From positions 1 to 43,322 of the forward strand of contig NZ_SSXI01000261.1 of assembly GCF_004803405.1 (NCBI RefSeq): a DNA stretch of 43,322 bases. The letters are read 5' to 3'. A program made the translations under genes and the position numbers. The notes below the pieces were generated by a model. It was not told where the DNA came from. It saw only the letters and a program-made list of their open reading frames with translations, and did not search any database. This DNA comes from Nocardioides sp. (GTDB lineage: Bacteria > Actinomycetota > Actinomycetes > Propionibacteriales > Nocardioidaceae). Positions 14,953-21,806 of the stretch are shown here, piece after piece; positions within the stretch are counted from its first letter, which is position 1; each line of letters begins with the position of its first letter.

Positions 14953-16718
14953 GCTCGCTCCCTCCGGCCTGGCCGGAGCGGGCGGCCTGGGGCACGGCGC
15001 CTTCGCTGCGTGCCTGGCAGACCGCCGCGCTCCGCGGGTACCTCGACCGCAACCCCCGCGACTTCCTGGCCGTCGCCACGCCCGGGGCGGGCAAGACGAC
15101 GTTCGCGCTCACCGTCGCAGCCGAGCTGCTCGGCCGACGGTTGGTCGACCGGCTGATCATCGTTGCGCCCACCGAGCACCTCAAGCTCCAGTGGGCGGAG
15201 GCGGCCGCGCGGGCCGGGCTGCCCATCGACCCGACCTACTCGGCGGGCAAGGGGAAGATCTCCAGCGACTACGTCGGCGTCGCCGTGACCTACGCGGGCG
15301 TCGGGGTGAACCCGCTCGCGATGCGGATCCGGACCGAGCGGTTCAAGACGCTGGTGATCCTCGACGAGATCCACCACGCCGGTGACTCGCTGACCTGGGG
15401 TGAAGGCGTGCGGGAGGCGTTCGAGCCGGCTGCTCGCCGGCTCGCGCTGACCGGCACGCCGTTCCGCTCCGATGTGAACCCGATCCCGTTCGTCACCTAC
15501 CGGCCCGGCCCCGACGGGATCCCGGTCTCGGCTGCCGACTACACCTACGGCTACGCCGAGGCGCTCGCCGATCATGTGGTGCGACCGGTGCTGTTCCTGG
15601 CCTACTCCGGTCAGATGCAGTGGCGGACCCGCGCCGGCGACGAGGTCGCCGCGAGCCTCGGTGAGCCGCTGACCAAGGATCTGACCGCGCAGGCGCTGCG
15701 GACCGCGCTCGATCCGGAGGGGTCCTGGATGCCGTCGGTGCTGGCCGCGGCCGACAAGCGGCTCTCGGAGGTGCGCCGACACGTCCCCGACGCGGGGGGA
15801 CTCGTGATCGCGTCGGACCAGGACTCCGCCCGCGCCTACGCGAAGCTGCTGCGTTCGATCACGGGTGAGGCCGCCACGGTGGTGCTCTCCGACGAGAAGG
15901 CGTCGTCGAAGAAGATCTCGCAGTTCAGCGAGAACGACCGCCGCTGGATGGTCGCGGTCCGCATGGTCTCCGAGGGCGTGGACGTTCCGCGGCTGGCGGT
16001 CGGCGTCTGGGCGACCACCACCTCGACGCCGCTCTTCTTCGCCCAGGCGGTGGGTCGCTTCGTACGGGCGCGGACTCGCGGCGAGATCGCGTCGGTGTTC
16101 CTGCCCTCCGTCCCCACTCTGCTGTCCTACGCCTCGGAGCTGGAGGTCCAGCGTGACCACGTGCTCGGGAAGGCGAAGGGCGACGCTGACGACGCGGACT
16201 GGTTCGCCGCGGAGGAGGACCTGATGGCCCGCGCCCAGGCGGGGGAGGCCGCGTCGGCCGACCTCGAGGCGGTGCCGTTCGAGGCGCTCGGCTCGGAGGC
16301 GCGTTTCGACCACGCGCTGTACGACGGCGCTCAGTTCGGCCACGAGGGCGAGGTCCAGGTCGGCTCGGAGGAGGAGATGGACTTCCTCGGCATCCCCGGG
16401 CTGCTCGAGCCCGACCAGATGCGGGCGCTGCTGCGGCAGCGGCAGGAGGACCGGCGAAAGGTCCGCAAGCCCGCAGCCGAGGAGCGCCCGGCCGACAGCA
16501 TCGCCGACGTGACCACGCACGAGCACCTCGCGGTGCTGCGCCGCGAGCTCAACGGTCTCGTCGCGTCGTGGCACCACCGCACCGGTCAGGCCCACGGCAT
16601 CACGCACGCGGCGCTCCGCAAGGAGTGCGGCGGGCCGGCCGCCGCGGTGGCGAACGCCGCACAGCTGCAGAAGCGGATCGACCAGATCCGCGAGTGGGCG
16701 ATGCGCAAGACGTCCTGA
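14949..16718 (+). CDS. DEAD/DEAH-box superfamily 2 helicase
   Basis: A 589-residue helicase. The Q-like motif is RAWQTAALRGYLDRNP; motif I is TPGAGKTTFALTVA; motif II is VILDEIHHAGD (DEIH); motif III is ALTGTPFRSD; motifs V and VI are VSEGVDVPRLAVGVW and QAVGRFVRARTRGE. The core resembles the UvrB/XPB/type III restriction-like branch of SF2. The C-terminal 180 residues are acidic then helical (HEHLAVLRRELNGLVASWHH). It should use ATP to translocate on or remodel nucleic acid; DNA repair is the usual guess for this family. GTG 14949 overlaps the DUF3039 stop codon; the frame extends to 14886 only as shadow. Confidence 0.85.
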   Translation: MSSLPPAWPERAAWGTAPSLRAWQTAALRGYLDRNPRDFLAVATPGAGKTTFALTVAAELLGRRLVDRLIIVAPTEHLKLQWAEAAARAGLPIDPTYSAGKGKISSDYVGVAVTYAGVGVNPLAMRIRTERFKTLVILDEIHHAGDSLTWGEGVREAFEPAARRLALTGTPFRSDVNPIPFVTYRPGPDGIPVSAADYTYGYAEALADHVVRPVLFLAYSGQMQWRTRAGDEVAASLGEPLTKDLTAQALRTALDPEGSWMPSVLAAADKRLSEVRRHVPDAGGLVIASDQDSARAYAKLLRSITGEAATVVLSDEKASSKKISQFSENDRRWMVAVRMVSEGVDVPRLAVGVWATTTSTPLFFAQAVGRFVRARTRGEIASVFLPSVPTLLSYASELEVQRDHVLGKAKGDADDADWFAAEEDLMARAQAGEAASADLEAVPFEALGSEARFDHALYDGAQFGHEGEVQVGSEEEMDFLGIPGLLEPDQMRALLRQRQEDRRKVRKPAAEERPADSIADVTTHEHLAVLRRELNGLVASWHHRTGQAHGITHAALRKECGGPAAAVANAAQLQKRIDQIREWAMRKTS

Positions 16719-16745
16719 TCCGGGCCACCTCCCACGTGAGGCGCC

Positions 16746-17294
16746 CTACTTGGTCCTCCTGCTGGCGCGCTCGCGCGCCTGAGGCGCGATCTGAGGACCC
16801 GAGAACGGGCGGGCGCCCGGACCCGGCGTGCTGGTCACGCTGCTCGGGTTGTCCAGCGCGTGCCCAGCCGAGCAGCGCAGCTCGACGTGGACCGGCTCGC
16901 CGCAGTCCCGGTGCACGAACTCGAGGGCGGGCCCATCGGGATCGGCGAGGTGACGGTCTCCCCACTGGACGATGGCGAGCAGGATCGGCTGCAGCTCTAG
17001 TCCCCTCGGGGTCAGCCGGTACTCGAGGCGGGAGCGGGCGCCGGTGACCTGGTAGGGCACCTTCTGGAGAAGTCCCTGCTCGACCAGCATGGCCAGCCGA
17101 TTCGTCAGCACCTGGCGCGGGATGCCCGAGTGCCGCCGGATGTCGTCGAAGCGACGTACGCCGAGGAAGACCTCTCGCAGCACCACGACCGTCCATCGTT
17201 CGCCGAGGATCGCCATCGCCCGGCCGACGGTGCAGTTGTCGACCGACCAGGCGAGAGCGGCGGGCGACTCGACTGGCACGAGATGCGCGGTCAC
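16746..17294 (-). CDS. HxlR family transcriptional regulator
   Basis: A 182-residue winged-helix regulator. It has the conserved Cys in SVDNCTVGRAMAILGERWT, then VVVLREVFLGVRRFDDIRRH, GIPRQVLTNRLAMLVEQGLL and the wing YQVTGARSRLEYRLTPRGLE. A C-terminal extension contains Cys-His pairs (HRDCGEP, LRCSAGH) that could bind zinc, and an Arg-rich end. The single Cys in the DNA-binding domain is the redox or aldehyde sensor in some HxlR proteins. GTG 17294 is 6 nt from a TATCCT element on the minus strand. It is divergent from the thioesterase gene, its likely target. Confidence 0.88.
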   Translation of the reverse strand: MTAHLVPVESPAALAWSVDNCTVGRAMAILGERWTVVVLREVFLGVRRFDDIRRHSGIPRQVLTNRLAMLVEQGLLQKVPYQVTGARSRLEYRLTPRGLELQPILLAIVQWGDRHLADPDGPALEFVHRDCGEPVHVELRCSAGHALDNPSSVTSTPGPGARPFSGPQIAPQARERASRRTK

Positions 17295-17300
17295 CCGGTC

Positions 17301-17306
17301 AGGATA
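17301..17306 (-). promoter_or_regulatory. -10 element, leaderless hxlR-family gene
   Basis: TATCCT on the minus strand, 6 nt, then GTG 17294. Chooses this start over the open frame reaching 17399. Confidence 0.6.
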
Positions 17307-17323
17307 GTGCGATCTAGGTCTCG

Positions 17324-17339
17324 TTGACAGACTCAGTCT
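17324..17339 (+). promoter_or_regulatory. -35 element and palindrome before the thioesterase gene
   Basis: A consensus TTGACA (17324-17329) overlaps by one base the 11-bp palindrome AGACT-C-AGTCT (17329-17339). A TTCCAT -10-like hexamer lies 18 bp downstream of TTGACA, ending 5 nt before ATG 17359. Placement suits repression by the divergent HxlR protein. Confidence 0.45.
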
Positions 17340-17358
17340 CGGGTTGGTTCCATGCAGC

Positions 17359-17823
17359 ATGACTGAGTCCCTCACCAAGACCCAGGTGGATCCGTCCACG
17401 TTGGACGGCTACCAACAGCTCGCCGCGATGATCGACGGACTCCTCCCGCCGGCGCCGATCGCGGAGACCTTGGGCATGACCGGGTTCGAGCTCCTCGAGC
17501 GCGGCTCGGTCGCGGTCGAGCTGGTGCCGGAGCCTCGCCACTACAACCCGCTGGGCACGGTCCACGGCGGCGTGCACACGACGCTCCTCGACACCGCCTG
17601 CGCATGCTCGGTCCACTCGACGCTGGGTGTCGGTGAGGGGTACACCTCGCTGGATCTCGCCGTGAAGTTCCTTCGGCCGATCACCGCCGACTCCGGCCGC
17701 CTGCGTGCCGTCGGCACCGTGCTCCAGCGCGGCCGTCGCACCGCGCTCGCCGAGGCGAGGCTCTACGACGGCTCCGACCGGCTGGTCGCCCACGCCACCT
17801 CGACCTGCATGATCTTCAGCTGA
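17359..17823 (+). CDS. PaaI-type hotdog thioesterase
   Basis: A 154-residue hotdog-fold acyl-CoA thioesterase. The signature is HYNPLGTVHGGVHTTLLDTA, where the HGG turn and the following acidic residue form the active site, followed by YTSLDLAVKFLRPITADSG and the strand VLQRGRRTALAEARLYD. PaaI-like enzymes release CoA from aromatic or short-chain acyl-CoA in the cytoplasm. The first 40 residues are a helical cap. ATG 17359 is chosen because the alternative upstream codon (17344) would overlap the predicted -10. Substrate is not deducible. Confidence 0.88.
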   Translation: MTESLTKTQVDPSTLDGYQQLAAMIDGLLPPAPIAETLGMTGFELLERGSVAVELVPEPRHYNPLGTVHGGVHTTLLDTACACSVHSTLGVGEGYTSLDLAVKFLRPITADSGRLRAVGTVLQRGRRTALAEARLYDGSDRLVAHATSTCMIFS

Positions 17824-17860
17824 CCGCTCCGACGAGCAGGCGCGGGTCGGAAGGATGTCC

Positions 17861-17866
17861 GAGACT
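17861..17866 (+). promoter_or_regulatory. Weak -10 element of the DUF1697 gene
   Basis: GAGACT, 6 nt, then ATG 17873; leaderless-type spacing. Confidence 0.35.
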
Positions 17867-17872
17867 GGGGTC

Positions 17873-18415
17873 ATGCAGTCCTACGTCGCGTTCCTGAGGG
17901 CGATCAACCTCGGGCCGAACCGCAAGTTCCCGAAGGCCGAGATCGTGGCGGCGACCGAGGCCGCAGGGTGCACCGACGTGGCCACCCACATCAACACCGG
18001 CAACGTCCGGCTCACCAGTCCACTGCGGTCCCGCGCCGAGCTCGAGACCGCGCTCGAGACCGCCTACCTCGAGCGCGCCGGCTTCGAGGTGCCGACGATC
18101 GCCTTCACCCCCGCCGAGCTCCTGGCCGTCGCCGAGGATGCGCTCGACCTCAGCGGCGCGCGCTCGGACCTCGAGCGGCACTACCTCTACCTCCTCAAGG
18201 ACGAGCCGGACCCTGAGAAGGTCGCCGCGGTCGAGGGACGAAGCGACGAGGTCAACACGGTGGTGGTGCGCGGACGGGTTGCGCACGTGCTGCTCGGCCC
18301 TGGATACGCGGCCGGAAACGTCGATCTTTACAAGGTCGAGAAGGCTCTCGGCGTGGTCGCCACGAACCGCAACCTCAACGTCGTCACGACCCTGGCACGG
18401 AAGTGGTGTTCGTGA
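17873..18415 (+). CDS. DUF1697 domain protein
   Basis: A 180-residue protein with the DUF1697 layout: SYVAFLRAINLGPNRKFPKA at the N-terminus, a central THINTGNVRLTS motif (the IxSGN turn of the family), EVPTIAFTPAEL and a C-terminal TNRNLNVVTTLARKW. The family is common in actinobacteria and firmicutes and its biochemical role is unknown. ATG 17873 gives the canonical start MQSYVAFLRAINLG. Its last 32 nt overlap the 3' end of the convergent MFS gene, so both stop codons lie within the other coding region. Confidence 0.85.
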   Translation: MQSYVAFLRAINLGPNRKFPKAEIVAATEAAGCTDVATHINTGNVRLTSPLRSRAELETALETAYLERAGFEVPTIAFTPAELLAVAEDALDLSGARSDLERHYLYLLKDEPDPEKVAAVEGRSDEVNTVVVRGRVAHVLLGPGYAAGNVDLYKVEKALGVVATNRNLNVVTTLARKWCS

Positions 18416-19640
18416 CCTCGGGCTCCTGGTCCGCGCGCTGCAGGTCCCGCACGGACCTCGACCCCAGTGTGAGCAGCGAGATCGCGAGGTAGGCGACGCC
18501 GGCGACCAGGATCATCTTCTGGAGGCCGAACGCCTCGCCGAGGGGACCGAACGCGAGCTGCCCCACGGGGATCGCGATGAACGAGCCGAGCATGTCGTAG
18601 GAGTAGACCCTCGACAGCATGTCCTCCGGCACCCGCTCCTGCATGGCGAGTTCCCAGCCGAGTCCGAAGATCTCGATGCCGGCGCCGCCGACGAATGCGG
18701 CCGCCACCAGGATCCAGAGCTGGGTGGTGGAGCCCAGCGCGATGATCTGTACGGAGTACACCGCGCAGCCGAGCATCCCGTAGAGCAGGGGGCGGCGCAG
18801 CGGGACGTGGAGGAAGACCACCGAGGTCGCCACCAGGCCCATCGCGCCGGCGGAGAGGATCATGGCCCAGCCCTCGACGCCGAGCTCCGACTCCTCGGCC
18901 AGTGGCGGACCGAGGGTGCGGAATCCGCCGCTGTGCAGCGCGTTCAGCGCGCCGAACGCCAGCACGATCACCCACAGCCACGTCGTCATGCGGAAGAAGG
19001 TCCAGCCGGTCACAAGATCGCGGAGGATGCTGTCGCCGTCCTCGCGCGACGCCGGGGGCGGGAGCTTGATGGGCAGCAGCAGGATCGCGGCCAGCAGGTA
19101 GGTGCCTCCGTTGATCGCGATCGCCCAGCCGGCTCCGACACCCACCACGAGCACGCCCGCGAGGGCGGGGGCCATCACGAGCGCGATGTTGCGGAGCAGG
19201 CCGTTGAGGGCGTTGGCCTGCTGGAGCGAGTCCTTCGGTGCCAGCTGGGGAAGCAGGCCGGCGAGGGCGGGGCCGTTGGCCGCCGCCGCGACACCGTTGA
19301 TGGCGGTCAGGAGGACGAGATGCCAGATCTCTGCGGCGCCGGTGATCACGAGTGTCGCGATCGCGAGCTGGGTGAGACCGGCGGTGACGTTGCTCAGCTG
19401 GATGACCACGGTGCGTCCGAAACGGTCGGCCAGCACACCGCCGACCAGCAGGAAGATCACGACCGGGATGCTGTGCGCAGCCAGCACGGCACCCAGGGCC
19501 ATCGGGGAGCTGCTGACCGCGAGGACAGCGAACACGAGCGCGACGCTGCCCATGATGTCGCCGACGAGGTCGACGACACGGGAGAGGAAGTACCACCGGA
19601 ACCGGTGGTCGCGCAGGGGAGCGAGGGCGGCGCCGCTCAT
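18384..19640 (-). CDS. MFS transporter
   Basis: A 418-residue major facilitator with about 12 hydrophobic segments. The N-terminal half has PLRDHRFRWYFLSRVVDLVG and the loop-2 motif VGGVLADRFGRTVVIQLSNV. The second half contains RVPEDMLSRVYSYDMLGSFI, which is typical of enterobactin-exporter-like or MacB-like drug-efflux MFS proteins (the RV.SYD motif). It most likely exports a toxic or signalling compound with proton antiport. The ATG overlaps the stop codon of the ArsR-type regulator (ATGA), so regulator and pump form one operon. No substrate can be named. Confidence 0.9.
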   Translation of the reverse strand: MSGAALAPLRDHRFRWYFLSRVVDLVGDIMGSVALVFAVLAVSSSPMALGAVLAAHSIPVVIFLLVGGVLADRFGRTVVIQLSNVTAGLTQLAIATLVITGAAEIWHLVLLTAINGVAAAANGPALAGLLPQLAPKDSLQQANALNGLLRNIALVMAPALAGVLVVGVGAGWAIAINGGTYLLAAILLLPIKLPPPASREDGDSILRDLVTGWTFFRMTTWLWVIVLAFGALNALHSGGFRTLGPPLAEESELGVEGWAMILSAGAMGLVATSVVFLHVPLRRPLLYGMLGCAVYSVQIIALGSTTQLWILVAAAFVGGAGIEIFGLGWELAMQERVPEDMLSRVYSYDMLGSFIAIPVGQLAFGPLGEAFGLQKMILVAGVAYLAISLLTLGSRSVRDLQRADQEPEVTNTTSVPGS

Positions 19641-20134
19641 GACATCCGGAAGGCCGCGAGGGACAGGTTGGCCTTGACGGCACCGTCGGTGCGCGGCGGC
19701 AGCGCCCCCTCGTGCATGAGCCGTGATGCCTGCTTCAGCAGGTCGACCACCTGCTGCCAGGTCTCCGGCGCCAGCCACAGCTCCGCGTCGGCGATCACCC
19801 GCGGCGCCTGCGCGCCCTCGCGGTGGCGCCGCACCAGCTCCTGGGCGATCACCTCCACCTCGGCCGCGAGGTCGGCCTCGGACTGTGCCGGGCCCTCGCC
19901 CACCAGGTAGCGGTAGCGCTTCGCGACCCCGCCGCGGATGCGCTCCTCGCCCTCGACCACGATCAGGCCGGCGTCGAGCAGCACGCGGAGGTGGTACGAC
20001 GCGTTCGCGTGGGTCGTGTCCAGCTCACGCGCCACCTCCGCGGCGCTCATGGCCGTGCCGGTCAGCAGCGACAGCATGCGCAGGCGCAACGGATGTGCGG
20101 CTGCCCGCAGTGAGGTGATGTGCTCGTCGGTCAC
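19637..20134 (-). CDS. ArsR-type helix-turn-helix regulator of the MFS gene
   Basis: A 165-residue winged-helix regulator. HITSLRAAAHPLRLRMLSLL and MSAAEVARELDTTHANASYH, with the wing LRVLLDAGLIVVEGEE, match the ArsR/HTH-20 group that senses small molecules rather than the classic metal sensors: the metal-binding ELCVCDL motif is absent. The C-terminal half is helical (VEVIAQELVRRHREG, WQQVVDLLKQASRLMHEG) and may form the effector pocket. It is translationally coupled to the MFS transporter, so it probably controls it. The intergenic space toward clpS holds a pair of direct repeats that could be its operator. Confidence 0.85.
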   Translation of the reverse strand: MTDEHITSLRAAAHPLRLRMLSLLTGTAMSAAEVARELDTTHANASYHLRVLLDAGLIVVEGEERIRGGVAKRYRYLVGEGPAQSEADLAAEVEVIAQELVRRHREGAQAPRVIADAELWLAPETWQQVVDLLKQASRLMHEGALPPRTDGAVKANLSLAAFRMS

Positions 20135-20147
20135 GGCCGCCCCGTTC

Positions 20148-20214
20148 TACTGTCCAAGGTTCGTTGGGGAGTAGACCGGCTGGCCGCCGTACTGTCAAGC
20201 GGTTATTGGGGAGT
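20148..20214. promoter_or_regulatory. Pair of 25-bp imperfect direct repeats, candidate ArsR-type operator
   Basis: Copies at 20148-20172 and 20190-20214 agree at 19 of 25 positions, with identical ends (TACTGTC... and ...TTGGGGAGT). Their spacing is 42 bp, four helical turns, so both lie on the same DNA face. The first copy is itself a dyad (CTACT...AGTAG). They lie between the divergent arsR-type and clpS genes. Confidence 0.6.
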
Positions 20215-20226
20215 CGGCGACTGTGC

Positions 20227-20232
20227 CACCAT
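20227..20232 (+). promoter_or_regulatory. Weak -10 element of clpS
   Basis: CACCAT, 6 nt, then GTG 20239; leaderless spacing, poor hexamer. Confidence 0.3.
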
Positions 20233-20238
20233 GGAGCC

Positions 20239-20544
20239 GTGACTGCGAGCCCTGTCGAGGTGGACCCGGGAGTCGAGCAGGACCTCACCCCCGACGAGAT
20301 CACGCTGGCCGACACGCCGTGGGTCACCGTGGTGTGGAACGACCCGGTGAACCTGATGTCGTATGTCACCTACGTGTTCCAGAAGCACTTCGGCTACTCG
20401 AAGAAGAAGGCAGAGAAGCTGATGATGGAGGTCCACGAGGACGGTAAGTCCGCCGTCAGCAGCGGCAGCCGCGAGGAGATGGAGCGGGACGTCCAGGCGA
20501 TGCACGAGTACGGCCTCTGGGCCACCCTGTCGAAGGCCGAGTGA
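20239..20544 (+). CDS. clpS: ATP-dependent Clp protease adaptor ClpS
   Basis: A 101-residue adaptor. The core TPWVTVVWNDPVNLMSYVTY is the ClpS signature (strand with NDPVN for N-degron binding, followed by the YVTYVF helix), and YSKKKAEKLMMEVHEDGKS plus EREEMERDVQAMHEYGLWAT-like segments complete the fold. ClpS delivers N-end-rule substrates to ClpA/ClpC with ClpP. Length is standard. GTG 20239 gives a short flexible N-terminal tail (MTASPVEVDPGVEQ). It is followed 3 bp later by DUF2017, the same pair as in other actinobacteria. Confidence 0.93.
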   Translation: MTASPVEVDPGVEQDLTPDEITLADTPWVTVVWNDPVNLMSYVTYVFQKHFGYSKKKAEKLMMEVHEDGKSAVSSGSREEMERDVQAMHEYGLWATLSKAE

Positions 20545-20547
20545 CCC

Positions 20548-21132
20548 GTGTCCTCGGGTTTCGTCCGGCATCGCCGGAGCAAGCGCATCCACGCGACCTT
20601 CTCCGACTTCGAGGCCGACCTGTTGCGCTCGCTCGCGAGCCAGCTGGTCGAGCTGCTGCACAACGAGTCGGCGATGCCGTCCGCCGGAACCGATCCGCTC
20701 GAGGCGATGCTGGACTTCTCCGGTCCCACGACCGAGCCCGAGGACCCGGTGCTGAAGCGGCTCTTCCCGAGTGCCTACCGGGATGACGACGAGGCGGCAG
20801 CGGAGTTCCGGCGGTTCACCGAGGGCTCGCTGCGCGACGGCAAGGCGCGGGCGGCCGCGACGATCATCGACACCCTCGAGGAGGCCGGGCTGCCGCCCGA
20901 GCCGGGCGAGGAGGAGCTGACCATCGACGTCGAGCTCGACGAGGAGACCGCCCAGGTCTGGCTGCGCTCCTTCACCGACCTCCGGCTCGCGCTCGGCACC
21001 CGGCTCGGTGTCGAGGAGGGCGACGAGGAGAAGTGGTACGCCCTGCCCGAGGAGGACCCCCGTGCCCAGGCGCACCACGTCTACGAGTGGCTGGGCTACC
21101 TCCAGGAGACGCTGATCCTGTCGTTGGCCTGA
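20548..21132 (+). CDS. DUF2017 family protein
   Basis: A 194-residue actinobacterial protein. Recognisable segments are ATFSDFEADLLRSLASQLVE at the N-terminus, PLEAMLDF, a long acidic middle, and a C-terminal HHVYEWLGYLQETLILSL. The family always accompanies clpS in actinobacteria (Rv1332 in Mycobacterium tuberculosis follows Rv1331). Its function is unknown; a role in regulated proteolysis is suggested by context only. The GTG start follows the clpS stop by 3 bp, so they are in one operon. No membrane or signal segment. Confidence 0.88.
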   Translation: MSSGFVRHRRSKRIHATFSDFEADLLRSLASQLVELLHNESAMPSAGTDPLEAMLDFSGPTTEPEDPVLKRLFPSAYRDDDEAAAEFRRFTEGSLRDGKARAAATIIDTLEEAGLPPEPGEEELTIDVELDEETAQVWLRSFTDLRLALGTRLGVEEGDEEKWYALPEEDPRAQAHHVYEWLGYLQETLILSLA

Positions 21133-21146
21133 GGCCGGTCACCCGC

Positions 21147-21566
21147 TCAGACGGCCGGCTTGACCGCCAGCACCGGGCACGCGGCCTCGAGGATCACCCG
21201 CTGGGCGATGCTGCCGAGCAGCAGCTTCCCGACCGGGCTACGGCGCCGCACACCGACGATGATCAGGTCGGCCCCGGCCTGCGTGGCCGCCTCGAGCACC
21301 GCTTCCGCGATGTCGGGAACGACCTCGCGGTGCACCTCGACCTCGAGTCCCTCGGCCGCCATCCGGTCCAGCATGGCGGTGACCTCGTCCTCGTGCGCGT
21401 AACGCGTGTCGACCAGGCTGTCGCCGCGGGTCACGTTGACCACGACCAGTCGGGCGCCGGTCGCCCGGGCGATGGTCTCTCCGTTGAGCACGGCGGCCCT
21501 GCCGTACTCGTCGGGGCTGAACACCGCGACCACGCATCGCGGCTGCAGCGGGTTGGAGGTGCTCAT
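21147..21566 (-). CDS. Universal stress protein (UspA family)
   Basis: A 139-residue single-domain Usp protein. It has CVVAVFSPDEYGRAAVLNGE, the strand RLVVVNVTRGD, the acidic helical middle, and the ATP-binding end GVRRRSPVGKLLLGSIAQRV (GxxxxxxxGxxxLGS) followed by CPVLAVKP. Usp proteins bind ATP or AMP and help cells survive stress such as hypoxia or damage. The ATG at 21566 overlaps the stop codon of an upstream mini-gene (ATGA). Location between DUF2017 and the desaturase breaks the clpS-mec order seen in mycobacteria. Confidence 0.88.
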   Translation of the reverse strand: MSTSNPLQPRCVVAVFSPDEYGRAAVLNGETIARATGARLVVVNVTRGDSLVDTRYAHEDEVTAMLDRMAAEGLEVEVHREVVPDIAEAVLEAATQAGADLIIVGVRRRSPVGKLLLGSIAQRVILEAACPVLAVKPAV

Positions 21567-21685
21567 CGACTCACCAGCTCCTTCTCCTCGGCGGCGTCCT
21601 GCTCGGGCTCGGCGGGCTTCCGCAGCCCGGTGACGACCATCGCGAGCAGCATGACCGCCATCACGCAGTACACCACCACGGCCAC
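21563..21685 (-). CDS. Small single-pass membrane protein upstream of usp
   Basis: A 40-residue reading frame from GTG 21685. It has one hydrophobic helix (VVYCVMAVMLLAMVVTGL) and a charged C-terminal tail (RKPAEPEQDAAEEKELVSR). The stop overlaps the usp ATG, which supports a coupled pair. The frame stays open to 21745, with residues such as RYRRSSWGEP upstream but no ATG or GTG further up, so the start is unsure. Not recognised as a known family. A real small protein is more likely than chance because of its helix-plus-acidic-tail pattern and coupling. Confidence 0.5.
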   Translation of the reverse strand: MAVVVYCVMAVMLLAMVVTGLRKPAEPEQDAAEEKELVSR

Positions 21686-21744
21686 CGGCTCGCCCCACGA
21701 CGAGCGGCGGTACCGGATCGAGCGATGAGGATCGGGTACCGCAA

Positions 21745-21763
21745 GTCAGTTAGGCTCGCCTCA
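21745..21763 (+). promoter_or_regulatory. Desaturase promoter with DtxR/IdeR-like iron box
   Basis: GTCAGTTAGGCTCGCCTCA matches 14 of 19 positions of the common actinobacterial iron box TTAGGTTAGGCTCACCTAA. TAGGCT (21751-21756) would also serve as the -10 element; a ribosome site TTGGGAG precedes GTG 21807. The match is suggestive rather than decisive. Confidence 0.4.
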
Positions 21764-21806
21764 GCGGGACGATTCCATCCACCCGATCAGTTCTTGGGAG
21801 CAACAC

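Noticed and set aside
14769..16607. 612-codon antisense frame opposite the helicase gene
   Set aside because: Arg/Gly-rich shadow with no domain; the sense strand carries all helicase motifs.
16721..16746. Imperfect hairpin between the helicase and HxlR genes as bidirectional terminator
   Set aside because: Stem has a bulge and mismatches; plausible but not strong enough to annotate.
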